Below are positions 10,706 to 18,822 of a stretch of DNA of 64,000 nucleotides, piece after piece (position 1 is the first letter of the stretch; every line of letters begins with the position of its first letter). The notes under the pieces were generated by a model. The model made no database searches, was not told the origin of the DNA, and worked only from the letters and a program-made list of their open reading frames with translations. The position numbers and the translations under genes are program-made. Source of the stretch: Nostoc sp. HK-01 (GTDB taxonomy: Bacteria; Cyanobacteriota; Cyanobacteriia; Cyanobacteriales; Nostocaceae); NCBI GenBank assembly GCA_003990705.1, contig AP018318.1, forward strand, positions 5,195,001 through 5,259,000, in the 5' to 3' direction.

Positions 10706-12295
10706 TTAAGAACGTGATATAATTTGGAGGATTTTATCAAATAGTTGAGATAACCAAGCTCTAAAACCAAGTTTGGCAATTTGTTGTCTTTCTACTAATT
10801 TTTGTAAAATTTCTGATTTTAAGTTTAGGTATTCTGCTTTCAAAATAGTTTTAGCTTGTTCAGATGCGATCGCCTCATGAGATTTTTCCTCTAATTCCAG
10901 CCAATCGGTAAGTTGCTGTCTTTGCTTGGCTGTCAGAGTTAAGGTCATCACATTAGCACATTGAGTTGGTTCTTCCAGAGCGAAAAATAGTAGATGATAG
11001 TAACCTCTATCTGCTAAAAGTTTAGCAATTCTCTGACCTCTATTATCTTTTAAATCTAAGAAATAAGATAGCCATTTAGTCAGAGAGAATTGAGCATTGT
11101 ATAGAACTGTAACCCATAACAGCATGGGGTATAAATTCATTTTGTCAATAAATTCTGTACTGTGATATTTATCAGAAAAATTAGTAATTTCTTGTTTAGG
11201 CAACATTGCCCAAAAAGTTGGGATAACTCCTTGGGTAGTATGTAATAAATGTGGAAAACCAATAGATGCAATTGGTTTATTCTTAGGCCATGTTTTTTGT
11301 AAACATTCTTTTTCAGAAATTGAAGTTACTGGTACTAAGTTAACAGGAGATGAAACGCTATCACTTTCGAGTGAAAAATCTCTAGCAACCTGTCGTTTAA
11401 TTTTCTCTAGAACTACTAAAACTTGACTAATAGTTTGAGGACGTTCACTAACTTCTTTAGCCAAACAAGTTAGTAATAATTTTTTTAGTACTTGAGGTAT
11501 TTTGACTTCGGGATTTACTTGTTCTGGTGTTGGTGGAGCTTGAAAACGATGCGCTTGATACCAGCTACCAAAAGTATTACTTTCTATTTGAAATGGATGT
11601 TTACCTGTCAACATTTCAAACATTAATACACCCAAACTGTAAATATCAGAACGGACATCTAGAAGTTTACGTCCTTCCATGTGTTCTGGAGAGCAATAAG
11701 GCAAACTCCCAATAAAAGAATCAGTCAGGGTCATCCCACTGCGTTCTGTTAAAAATTTAGCAATGCCAAAATCAAGAATTTTAACAATTTCGCCTTGTTT
11801 GCCATCATCAATAATAAATATATTTTCTGGCTTAATATCTCGATGAACAATCGGATAAATTTCTCCTTTGAGGCTGATACCTTGATGAGCGCACTGTAAA
11901 CCTAAACAAATTTGCTGGCAAATGTCGACAAACTTGACAAGTGTTAATGGTTGTACTTTGAGAATCTGCTTGAGGTTTTTACCTTGCAGATATTCCATGA
12001 CATAAAAAGGTGTTTTATCATCTGTCATGCCATAGCTTAATACCTGAACAATATTTTTGCTTTTACGACCTAACTGAGCGCCAATAAAAATTTCTCTGGC
12101 AAAACGTTGCGATATTTGCTGGTTTCCTAGACTTAGCATTAAAATTTTGACAGCTACTAAAATTCCACCCTTAGCTGCATCTTCTGCTAAGTAAACCCTA
12201 CCCATACCGCCTTTACCAATTAAATCTTTTATTAAATAGCGATTATTTAAAAACTTTCCAATATAAACATCTATTTCGGTTTTAGGCACTACCAT
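10706..12295 (-). CDS. Ser/Thr protein kinase with unknown C-terminal domain (first of tandem pair)
   Basis: A 529-residue Hanks-type kinase (domain about residues 16-290) with IGKGGMGRV, VAVKIL, HRDIKPEN, DFGIAK and GSLPYCSPEHMEG. It has the same organisation as the downstream kinase. Residues about 340-500 repeat the shared, unrecognised C-terminal domain (WPKNKPI, MLPKQEI, PMLLWVTVL, LTDWLE). The C-terminal tail (LGFRAWLSQLFDKILQII) is amphipathic and may contact the membrane. Both kinases keep all catalytic residues. The pair probably arose by tandem duplication and has since diverged strongly outside the kinase core. Confidence 0.92.
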   Translation of the reverse strand: MVVPKTEIDVYIGKFLNNRYLIKDLIGKGGMGRVYLAEDAAKGGILVAVKILMLSLGNQQISQRFAREIFIGAQLGRKSKNIVQVLSYGMTDDKTPFYVMEYLQGKNLKQILKVQPLTLVKFVDICQQICLGLQCAHQGISLKGEIYPIVHRDIKPENIFIIDDGKQGEIVKILDFGIAKFLTERSGMTLTDSFIGSLPYCSPEHMEGRKLLDVRSDIYSLGVLMFEMLTGKHPFQIESNTFGSWYQAHRFQAPPTPEQVNPEVKIPQVLKKLLLTCLAKEVSERPQTISQVLVVLEKIKRQVARDFSLESDSVSSPVNLVPVTSISEKECLQKTWPKNKPIASIGFPHLLHTTQGVIPTFWAMLPKQEITNFSDKYHSTEFIDKMNLYPMLLWVTVLYNAQFSLTKWLSYFLDLKDNRGQRIAKLLADRGYYHLLFFALEEPTQCANVMTLTLTAKQRQQLTDWLELEEKSHEAIASEQAKTILKAEYLNLKSEILQKLVERQQIAKLGFRAWLSQLFDKILQIISRS

Positions 12296-12644
12296 ATTTG
12301 GAAATGTTACGCTATAAAATTTTTGGATACATATTGCTCAAGGTTTAATTGTAACCATGAATAATTTCACTAATTTTAGAGAATCAATTATAAAGTATAA
12401 AACTCACTTTAAAAGGCAATAAAGGTTTAATAAAAGAGTGAATGATTTTTCTGCAAAATTGCTTAAACATTATGTAACATATTAATTAAGCAAAATAAAT
12501 GAGGAAATCCACTGAAACGAAAGAGAATCTGAAGGTGGTACCTCTCTAATAACAGTAAATCTACGGTTAATAGGGATCATTACTGAAAACATTTTCAAAA
12601 GCGATCGCCTGAAAATTAATGTAAATCTCCTGATAATCTAGCAA
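12296..12644. other. Gene-free gap upstream of the tandem kinases
   Basis: 349 bp of AT-rich sequence upstream of the kinase pair and downstream of the phytase-like gene (same strand). It holds one HIP1 site (12601-12608) and presumably the kinase promoter. I see no ORF, RNA gene or convincing terminator. Confidence 0.5.
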
Positions 12645-13820
12645 TTAGGAAAAATTTAATATCCGGCGAAACCATCTGATAATTGGTGGTTCAATTTTAA
12701 GTTGAAAAGCTAAAAACTGAGTACGTTGTAGAGAATTAAAATTATTATCGCTGACAAGAATTAATGAACGCCGTCCATTAGGTAGCCAAGGGCCGAGTGT
12801 TAACCCTTCAATATTATCTAGGGCTACATCCAAGGTTCGCAAATCTAATAAGAGTTTTTTTGTAACTGGGCGAATATTTTGGGAGTTTGTTAAAAGGCTA
12901 CTGATATTGTGAATATCATCAGCATCGGCTAAGGAAATTTGAAATAAAAAAATGGCAAATCCTAAACCAGTAAAAGACCTTTCTATACTCAATAAGTGTC
13001 CTTGATTATCTAAGGCGAGTAAATCTGGTAAGCCACTAGTAAATCTACCCGTTATGTCTAGTAATGGTGCAACTGGTTCAGTTTGGTATAAGAACTCCCT
13101 TTCTGGTTGCTGAGTAAGCAGGTTATATTGCAAAATTCGGCAAGGTGTACCAACATTTGGTTTCGCCACTGACCCATCTTGAATTAAGGCATTTTCATTT
13201 GCGGTGATTAAATACTGATTGTTGGGTGTAATAGCCAGACTTTCAAACGCCAAATTATTACGTATACCAGTTTTACCCCTTTTATCTGGCAAGAACTTTT
13301 TTGGTATAGGTAGTGTTGTAATTGTTTTACCAGAAGATAAGGAAAACTCTTGAATAAAAGGATTAATTAATTTTTCAACATCACCTTCAGAAGATATGAA
13401 GACAGTATCTTTATCAGTTAAAGCAATCCCTTCTGTATCGGTTGTTGTTGGCGGAAAGTTTTGACCATTTTGATTTAACAGCATTGTTACCCCAACAGGC
13501 ATAACATCACCGTTTTCTAGCAAACCTTTACTCAAATTAATTTTTAAAGTATAGAATCTTGCAGGAGCTTTTTGCCCTCGGTCATCGGAAATAGCATAGT
13601 AAAGGTCATTTTTAGCATCATAAGTAATGCCTGATAAACCACCAACTTCGGTTTTTTGGAAAGATAATCCTTTGGATAATGTGGCTTCTCCGATGAAATC
13701 AATGCTACTGATTTCAACAGCATTGGGGGAAAAATTTATAATTAAAAGTATGCTAATTAAAATAGCAATTCCTACATAAAAAATCTTGGGAATATCCCAG
13801 ATTTTTCTGACTATTTTCAT
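12645..13820 (-). CDS. Phytase-like esterase-family secreted protein
   Basis: 391 residues, with an N-terminal hydrophobic segment (about 12-30, FYVGIAILISILLIINF) acting as signal anchor. The rest resembles the esterase-like activity of phytase family (PF13449): GGLSGITYD with YYAISDDRG, a central TEGIAL, FESLAITPN and a terminal DNIEGLTLGPWLPNGR with LILVSDNNF, as expected of a beta-propeller that binds calcium. It would act in the periplasm or at the cell surface; the substrate is unknown. It lies upstream of an unrelated PEP-CTERM gene on the same strand. Confidence 0.85.
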   Translation of the reverse strand: MKIVRKIWDIPKIFYVGIAILISILLIINFSPNAVEISSIDFIGEATLSKGLSFQKTEVGGLSGITYDAKNDLYYAISDDRGQKAPARFYTLKINLSKGLLENGDVMPVGVTMLLNQNGQNFPPTTTDTEGIALTDKDTVFISSEGDVEKLINPFIQEFSLSSGKTITTLPIPKKFLPDKRGKTGIRNNLAFESLAITPNNQYLITANENALIQDGSVAKPNVGTPCRILQYNLLTQQPEREFLYQTEPVAPLLDITGRFTSGLPDLLALDNQGHLLSIERSFTGLGFAIFLFQISLADADDIHNISSLLTNSQNIRPVTKKLLLDLRTLDVALDNIEGLTLGPWLPNGRRSLILVSDNNFNSLQRTQFLAFQLKIEPPIIRWFRRILNFS

Positions 13821-13861
13821 ATTGATAATTCTACAAGAGCAGGCGATCGCAGTTTTAATGC

Positions 13862-13892
13862 AAAAAGGTACGTGAATGAAATATCACGTACC
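13862..13892 (-). terminator. Intrinsic terminator of the PEP-CTERM gene
   Basis: GGTACGTGA (13867-13875) and TCACGTACC (13884-13892) form a perfect 9-bp stem. On the minus strand it is followed directly by TTTTT. It sits about 30 bp behind the stop of the PEP-CTERM gene. Confidence 0.85.
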
Positions 13893-13923
13893 CTACAATA
13901 TCAGGCGATCGCACTTTCCTTAA

Positions 13924-14571
13924 TTAAGCATGTTTACGCTTGATAGCTGAACTAGCCCCAAAAACACCGACCATTAGCACGCCCAGGATAGATCCTGCTT
14001 CAGGAACAGCCACGGCTACAACACTAACATCATCAATGTAAGTTCCGCGGGTATTAGACAACTCACCAAAGTTATCAAACCGTAAAGTGGTTATAGTGTC
14101 ATTGGCTACTAAATTGTAAGTAAAAACGTTCCAATTCGTATTAGAACGCCCCGCACCACTAGCTGTTAAATTTGCAACGGTCTCTCCATCCCAAAAAACA
14201 TTCAGTCTATTGTCTCTCTCCCCAGGACGTGGTGAAAAGGCAAAACTCAACTGATACTGACGACCCACAACTGTCGAGATATTCTGGAAAATTCCCGATG
14301 TAGCCCTACCATCCAGCTCGGCAAATTGACTACCAGCAAATGGACTCCCGGCAACATTATCTTGAATCTCAATACCAGCACCGGGAGCAGAGTCAGGCGT
14401 AAGACTCCATCCTGGAATAGGGTTAATGGTTGAGTAGCTTCTGGGACGAATGTCAGGGGATTCAAAACTACCGTTAACAAGTAAGTTTAAACTAGCGGCT
14501 GATGCTGATCCAGCTATTACCAGAGGCATCAATGCAGCGCTAGATGCAGTTATTAACAGTTTTTTAAGCAT
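13924..14571 (-). CDS. PEP-CTERM protein, carbohydrate-binding-like
   Basis: About 215 residues: a signal peptide (KKLLITASSAALMPLV, cleavage near SASA), then a jelly-roll-like domain beginning NLLVNGSFESPD, with GWSL and GSQFAELDG, as in DUF642 or carbohydrate-binding exported proteins, and a C-terminal VPEAGS motif, hydrophobic helix and basic KRKHA tail. That tail is the sorting signal processed by exosortase, which is not encoded here. ATG 14571 is chosen because it puts the signal peptide at the N-terminus; a TTG at 14604 would add 11 residues. Likely cell-surface or extracellular. Confidence 0.88.
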   Translation of the reverse strand: MLKKLLITASSAALMPLVIAGSASAASLNLLVNGSFESPDIRPRSYSTINPIPGWSLTPDSAPGAGIEIQDNVAGSPFAGSQFAELDGRATSGIFQNISTVVGRQYQLSFAFSPRPGERDNRLNVFWDGETVANLTASGAGRSNTNWNVFTYNLVANDTITTLRFDNFGELSNTRGTYIDDVSVVAVAVPEAGSILGVLMVGVFGASSAIKRKHA

Positions 14572-14775
14572 ATTTTTGTTGTATTTTGTTGCCTGATTTT
14601 GCAATAACTTGAGATGTTACCAATTAATAGGGTTGATAATTATAATCCGAAATAATACGCAATCTTTAACCAAAGCAGACACATACTCTTGATCAATCCA
14701 GAAGTTGGCTCAACCAGTAAAATGTCTGAACAATCAAATACTAAGGAATTTTACGGGTACTGTCAATCTATAGAA

Positions 14776-16266
14776 TTAGAAGCTTTTAGGTATTGCTAAT
14801 TGATGGGCATTTTGAAAAAAATTTGCCAGCCAATCTTTCACGCTACGAGTAGCATGGCAGTCATCTTCGTTGTAGCGTTGGATGATGTCTAAGAAAGAGC
14901 GATCGCCTGTTTCCAACCATTGATCATACCAGTAAATACACTTAGCTCCACTAGATTCTTTATCACGCCACTCAAAGCCCAGCCATCGTGCAATCACTTT
15001 TAGGGCGTAACTTTCTACAGGTAAGGCGACACTTTGAATTAATTGTTCGTATACATCGACAAATCTATAAAGAACAGGATTAACTAAAGATTTCGGCGTA
15101 CGATATAGCTTGGCTAATCGTTTGACTGTATCAAATTCGTAAACACAAAAGTGATAAATTGGCGCGTCAGGATATTGCCAAACTAAGTCGAGAAATTGTT
15201 GCCAGATCAATTCTTCATCAGCGGGTGTTTCAGCTAAAAACGAATAAAACTGTTGTGTATTGTTTTGTCTATCAACAACTAAAACACCTAAAAGATAATC
15301 TAAATCTAAGTCTGGCTGGGCTTCAATATCAAAATACAGTTCTACAGGTGCAGTAAATGCAAGTTCTGTTGGTGGTAGAGACGTTGGTAAAATCAATGGA
15401 CGTTTTTCGATCACAGCTTGCGCTTGAATGATCAATTTAGTGGCTACTATACTGTCAAATCCAGGTAAATCTTCCAGAATGGTGGGGCTTGCATTAGCCA
15501 GAGATTCCAGTGTTGTTAAAGAAAGTTCTTGGAGTTGGGCGTAGCGCACAGGTGTAACGCCTGGTAATAATGAGAGATGTTTTTGTGCTTGGGCGATCGC
15601 GTAACATTGACTATGCCAGTGGCAAAGATTGCACTTTTGCCGCGAAATAAACATCTCTGGCGGTTCTGGTAACTCTAGCGCTTGAATGAACTCCGCCAGA
15701 ATTTGTAACATCTGTGGTGTCCATTTCGCTAAATCTACGGAATAACTAATGTCTTTGGTTCGCAATATCAACCAAGCTTTATCAGGGGTTACTCCTTGCA
15801 CGGTTGCTAAAGCTTGGGTATGAAATGCCGCCACAACTTGATATTCTTGTTTGGGACGTTTACCCAGTTCCATGTTCGCTGGAACATACATCCAATTACC
15901 AAAACAAGATTCTCCTGGCTGTTTAATCAGTAAATCTGGACGGCTGAGAATTGTATGTTCTTCACTAGCTGTTTCTACCCAATCTTGATAATTGCTTAAC
16001 AGCACTCCATGATAAATATACTCAACTCCCCGTTGCATTAATTCTAAAGTCGCGGCTTGCGCTGCTTCCCTATTCCCTGGTGGATATTGGGGTTGTTCAT
16101 AGTTAAAGTCTGCCAAAATACCGCGATGATAAGCAATTTTGTCTTGTTGCAGTTTAGTCAACAAGTCATTAGGTGCATCTCGCTGGTTTTTGTCAGCATT
16201 GATATCTAAAATAGGCCGGCGTTTGCAGCGTTGGTATTGCAGTAAGTGTTCAGCATTAATCAACAT
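14776..16266 (-). CDS. TM0106-family RecB/Cas4-like nuclease with RNase H-like domain
   Basis: 496 residues. The N-terminal half resembles RecB/Cas4 PD-(D/E)XK nucleases. Cys14 with C212-x2-C215-x5-C221 (CNLCHWHSQC) can form the 4Fe-4S cluster known from AddB, Cas4 and Dna2. A helix-hairpin-helix-like stretch follows (ILEDLPGFDSIVATKL). The C-terminal half is an RNase H/DEDD-like exonuclease (ELYFDIEAQ, YEFDTVKRL, YNEDDCHAT). This layout matches the TM0106 family of putative nucleases, common in cyanobacteria and of unknown role. No cas genes or CRISPR repeats are nearby, so an adaptation role is not indicated. Confidence 0.88.
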   Translation of the reverse strand: MLINAEHLLQYQRCKRRPILDINADKNQRDAPNDLLTKLQQDKIAYHRGILADFNYEQPQYPPGNREAAQAATLELMQRGVEYIYHGVLLSNYQDWVETASEEHTILSRPDLLIKQPGESCFGNWMYVPANMELGKRPKQEYQVVAAFHTQALATVQGVTPDKAWLILRTKDISYSVDLAKWTPQMLQILAEFIQALELPEPPEMFISRQKCNLCHWHSQCYAIAQAQKHLSLLPGVTPVRYAQLQELSLTTLESLANASPTILEDLPGFDSIVATKLIIQAQAVIEKRPLILPTSLPPTELAFTAPVELYFDIEAQPDLDLDYLLGVLVVDRQNNTQQFYSFLAETPADEELIWQQFLDLVWQYPDAPIYHFCVYEFDTVKRLAKLYRTPKSLVNPVLYRFVDVYEQLIQSVALPVESYALKVIARWLGFEWRDKESSGAKCIYWYDQWLETGDRSFLDIIQRYNEDDCHATRSVKDWLANFFQNAHQLAIPKSF

Positions 16267-16455
16267 TCATTTAAGCTAACAATAATTATGGCTTTCTGGG
16301 ACTGAGTAAAAGAGAATGGGCAACAAGAATGATTTTTTCCCTAACCTTAAGGGTTTTTTATACCCTGAAAAAAGGACGCACAGCTATGCGACCCTGCTCA
16401 TTGGTGGGAAAATGAAACACTAAACGAGTAACAATGTTGATTTTTGGCATTATTT

Positions 16456-17643
16456 ATGACCAGTATTTCTGCTATCCAAACAGATTTGCATCGCCATCAA
16501 GAACAATTTCCCGCTTTAGCTAATAAGATTTATTTTAACTATGGTGGACAAGGGCCGTTACCTAAAAAGGCAATGGATGCCATTATCGAAACTGAAACTC
16601 ATATTCAGCAGCTAGGCCCTTTTGGTAATGAAGTTGGACGCTGGATAGGATCATATACTCAAACTATCAAACAAGCGATCGCCACAGAATTAAACACAAC
16701 CCCAGAAACCATCACCCTCACCGAAAATGTGACTGTGGGCTGTAATATTCCTCTGTGGGGAATTGATTGGCATTCTGGCGACCATCTGTTGCTATCTGAC
16801 TGCGAACATCAAGGGGTAATTGCCGCAGCGAAAGAAATTGGGCGGCGGTTTAATGTGGAAGTTACCACCTGTCCGTTAATGTCAACTTTAAATGAGGGCG
16901 ACCCTGTAGCGGTTGTTAGCGAAAATTTACGCCCTAATACTCGCTTAGTTATTCTCAGCCACGTCCTTTGGAATACTGGTCAAGTTTTACCGCTGGAAAA
17001 GATGATCGAAGTATGCAGAAATAATAATTCTTTAGTATTAGTAGATGCTGCTCAATCTGTGGGTTTATTACCTTTAAATTTAACTGAATTGGGGGCAGAT
17101 TTTTATGCTTTTACTGGACATAAATGGTGGTGTGGCCCGGCTGGGGTGGGTGGTTTATATGTTAAACCAGACGCATTAGAAAAACTTGCCCCAACGTTTA
17201 TTGGTTGGCGTGGTGTAATTAAAGATAGTCAAGGTCAGCCGATAGATTTGTTACCCGATGGACGGAGATATGAAGTCGGGACATCGGCTTATTCATTTTA
17301 TGCGGGATTGGTGGAGGCGATCGCAGTTCATCAAAAATGGGGTACAGCCGAGGAACGTTATCAGCAAATTTGCCGCAACAGTGAATATCTCTGGCGAAAA
17401 TTATCTGCCTTACCGCAAATTAAATGTCTGCGAACTTCTCCACCAGAAAGCGGTTTAATTTCGTTTCAATTTGTCCAGCATGATTCTCAAACCAGTTTAA
17501 AATTAGTCCAATTTTTAGAGACAAATAGGATATTCACCCGCACAATTGCCAAGCCTGACTGTGTTCGCGCCACCGTTCACTACTTCACTTTAGAGTCAGA
17601 AATGGATGAGTTAGTCGAACAAATAGACAAGTTTAGTCAATAG
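16456..17643 (+). CDS. Cysteine/cystine C-S lyase (class V aminotransferase fold)
   Basis: 395 residues of the PLP-dependent aminotransferase class V fold. The PLP lysine is in FTGHKWW (Lys223). The sequence closely follows my memory of Synechocystis C-DES, an L-cysteine/cystine lyase that releases persulfide for Fe-S assembly: YFNYGGQGPLP at the N-terminus, LLSDCEHQGVIA, VILSHVLWNTGQVLPL, GPAGVGGLYV and a terminal RATVHYFT. It lacks the SufS-type active-site cysteine loop, as C-DES does. ATG 16456 is preferred to the in-frame TTG at 16444. A SufS-like desulfurase is the alternative. Confidence 0.85.
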   Translation: MTSISAIQTDLHRHQEQFPALANKIYFNYGGQGPLPKKAMDAIIETETHIQQLGPFGNEVGRWIGSYTQTIKQAIATELNTTPETITLTENVTVGCNIPLWGIDWHSGDHLLLSDCEHQGVIAAAKEIGRRFNVEVTTCPLMSTLNEGDPVAVVSENLRPNTRLVILSHVLWNTGQVLPLEKMIEVCRNNNSLVLVDAAQSVGLLPLNLTELGADFYAFTGHKWWCGPAGVGGLYVKPDALEKLAPTFIGWRGVIKDSQGQPIDLLPDGRRYEVGTSAYSFYAGLVEAIAVHQKWGTAEERYQQICRNSEYLWRKLSALPQIKCLRTSPPESGLISFQFVQHDSQTSLKLVQFLETNRIFTRTIAKPDCVRATVHYFTLESEMDELVEQIDKFSQ

Positions 17644-17687
17644 TCATTTCTCAAAAGACTAAATAATTAAAATTTCCGACTTCATAC

Positions 17688-17716
17688 TAGCCTGCGGCAA
17701 GCCGCTACGCGTCTAC
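17688..17716. repeat. Dispersed GC-rich palindromic repeat
   Basis: TAGCCTGCGGCAAGCCGC followed by TACGCGTCTAC, in the 90-bp gap between the lyase and glycosyltransferase genes. It contains the stem GCGGC-AA-GCCGC. A diverged copy is at 1965-1994. Such short elements recur in Nostoc-type genomes. Confidence 0.6.
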
Positions 17717-17733
17717 AAACTTCCTACTTTTAT

Positions 17734-18822
17734 ATGAAACGCCCAATTTTATACGTAGCCATTACGAATCACGGTTTTGGTCATGCTACTCGCACTGCAT
17801 CTGTAGCTGCAACTATCCAAAAGTTGTGTCCTGATGTGCTGTTAATTATGGTGACAACTGCACCGCGCTGGTTGCTAGAGTCATATATCGAAGGTGATTT
17901 TATTCATCGTCCCCGCGCTTTTGATTTGGGTGTTATACAAGCTGATAGTTTGACAATGGATAAAGACGCAACTTTAGCAAAATTATTAGATATTAAAAAG
18001 CACCAAAATTCTTTAATTGCTTCCGAAGTTAATTTTATCCGGCAAAATCGGGTTGATTTAATCTTGGCTGATATTCCGTTTCTTGCGCCCTTAATTGCTA
18101 AAGCGGCAAATATTCCTTGTTGGATGATGAGTAACTTTGGTTGGGATTTGATTTACAGAGATTGGGGAGGTGAATTTATCGCGATCGCAGATTGGATTAG
18201 TGAATGTTATTCTAAGTGCGATCGCTTGTTTCGGCTACCATTTCATGAACCAATGCAGGCTTTTAAAAATATTACCGATGTTGGTTTAACAGGTGGTTTA
18301 CCGCGTTATTCTGCTGATGAATTACATACTAATTGGAAAATAACTGCACCACAAGATAAAACTATTTTACTTACCTTTGGTGGCTTAGGTTTACAGCAAA
18401 TCCCTTACACAAACTTACAAAATTTCCCAGATTGGCAATTTATCACTTTTGACAAATCTGCACCTAATTTACCTAATTTAGTCAAAATTCAAGACAATAA
18501 ATACCGCCCTGTAGATTTTATGCCAATTTGTGGAAGAGTAGTTTCTAAACCGGGTTACGGCACTTTTTCTGAGGCGACGCGTTTGGATATCCCAATGGTG
18601 ACAATTCCTCGCGATGATTTTGCTGAAGCCAGTTATCTTTTAGAGGGAATTACTAATTACAATCATCATCAAATTGTTACTCCCGCAGAATTTTTTGCAG
18701 GTGATTGGAATTTCCTCCATGAACTACCACAACCACCAAAGCAAACCCAAAAAATTGCCAAGGATGGAAATGAGGCGATCGCTCAAGCTATGATCAATCA
18801 AATGGGAAGTACATCAGAATAA
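17734..18822 (+). CDS. Glycosyltransferase (GT-B fold, MurG-like)
   Basis: 362 residues. The start YVAITNHGFGHATRT is the N-terminal nucleotide-sugar transferase signature seen in MurG-like GT-B enzymes and in the front half of L-arabinokinase. The C-terminal donor-binding region has LTFGGLGLQQ and SKPGYGTFSEA (glycine-rich loop plus acidic residue). Acceptor and sugar are unknown. The stop codon directly abuts the stop of the convergent gene, with no spacer or terminator between them. The upstream neighbour is the C-S lyase 90 bp away. Confidence 0.82.
   Translation: MKRPILYVAITNHGFGHATRTASVAATIQKLCPDVLLIMVTTAPRWLLESYIEGDFIHRPRAFDLGVIQADSLTMDKDATLAKLLDIKKHQNSLIASEVNFIRQNRVDLILADIPFLAPLIAKAANIPCWMMSNFGWDLIYRDWGGEFIAIADWISECYSKCDRLFRLPFHEPMQAFKNITDVGLTGGLPRYSADELHTNWKITAPQDKTILLTFGGLGLQQIPYTNLQNFPDWQFITFDKSAPNLPNLVKIQDNKYRPVDFMPICGRVVSKPGYGTFSEATRLDIPMVTIPRDDFAEASYLLEGITNYNHHQIVTPAEFFAGDWNFLHELPQPPKQTQKIAKDGNEAIAQAMINQMGSTSE

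Noticed and set aside
14776-16266. CRISPR-associated Cas4 by the Fe-S/RecB-like domain
   Set aside because: The RNase H-like second half identifies the TM0106 family, and there are no cas genes or CRISPR repeats anywhere in the window.
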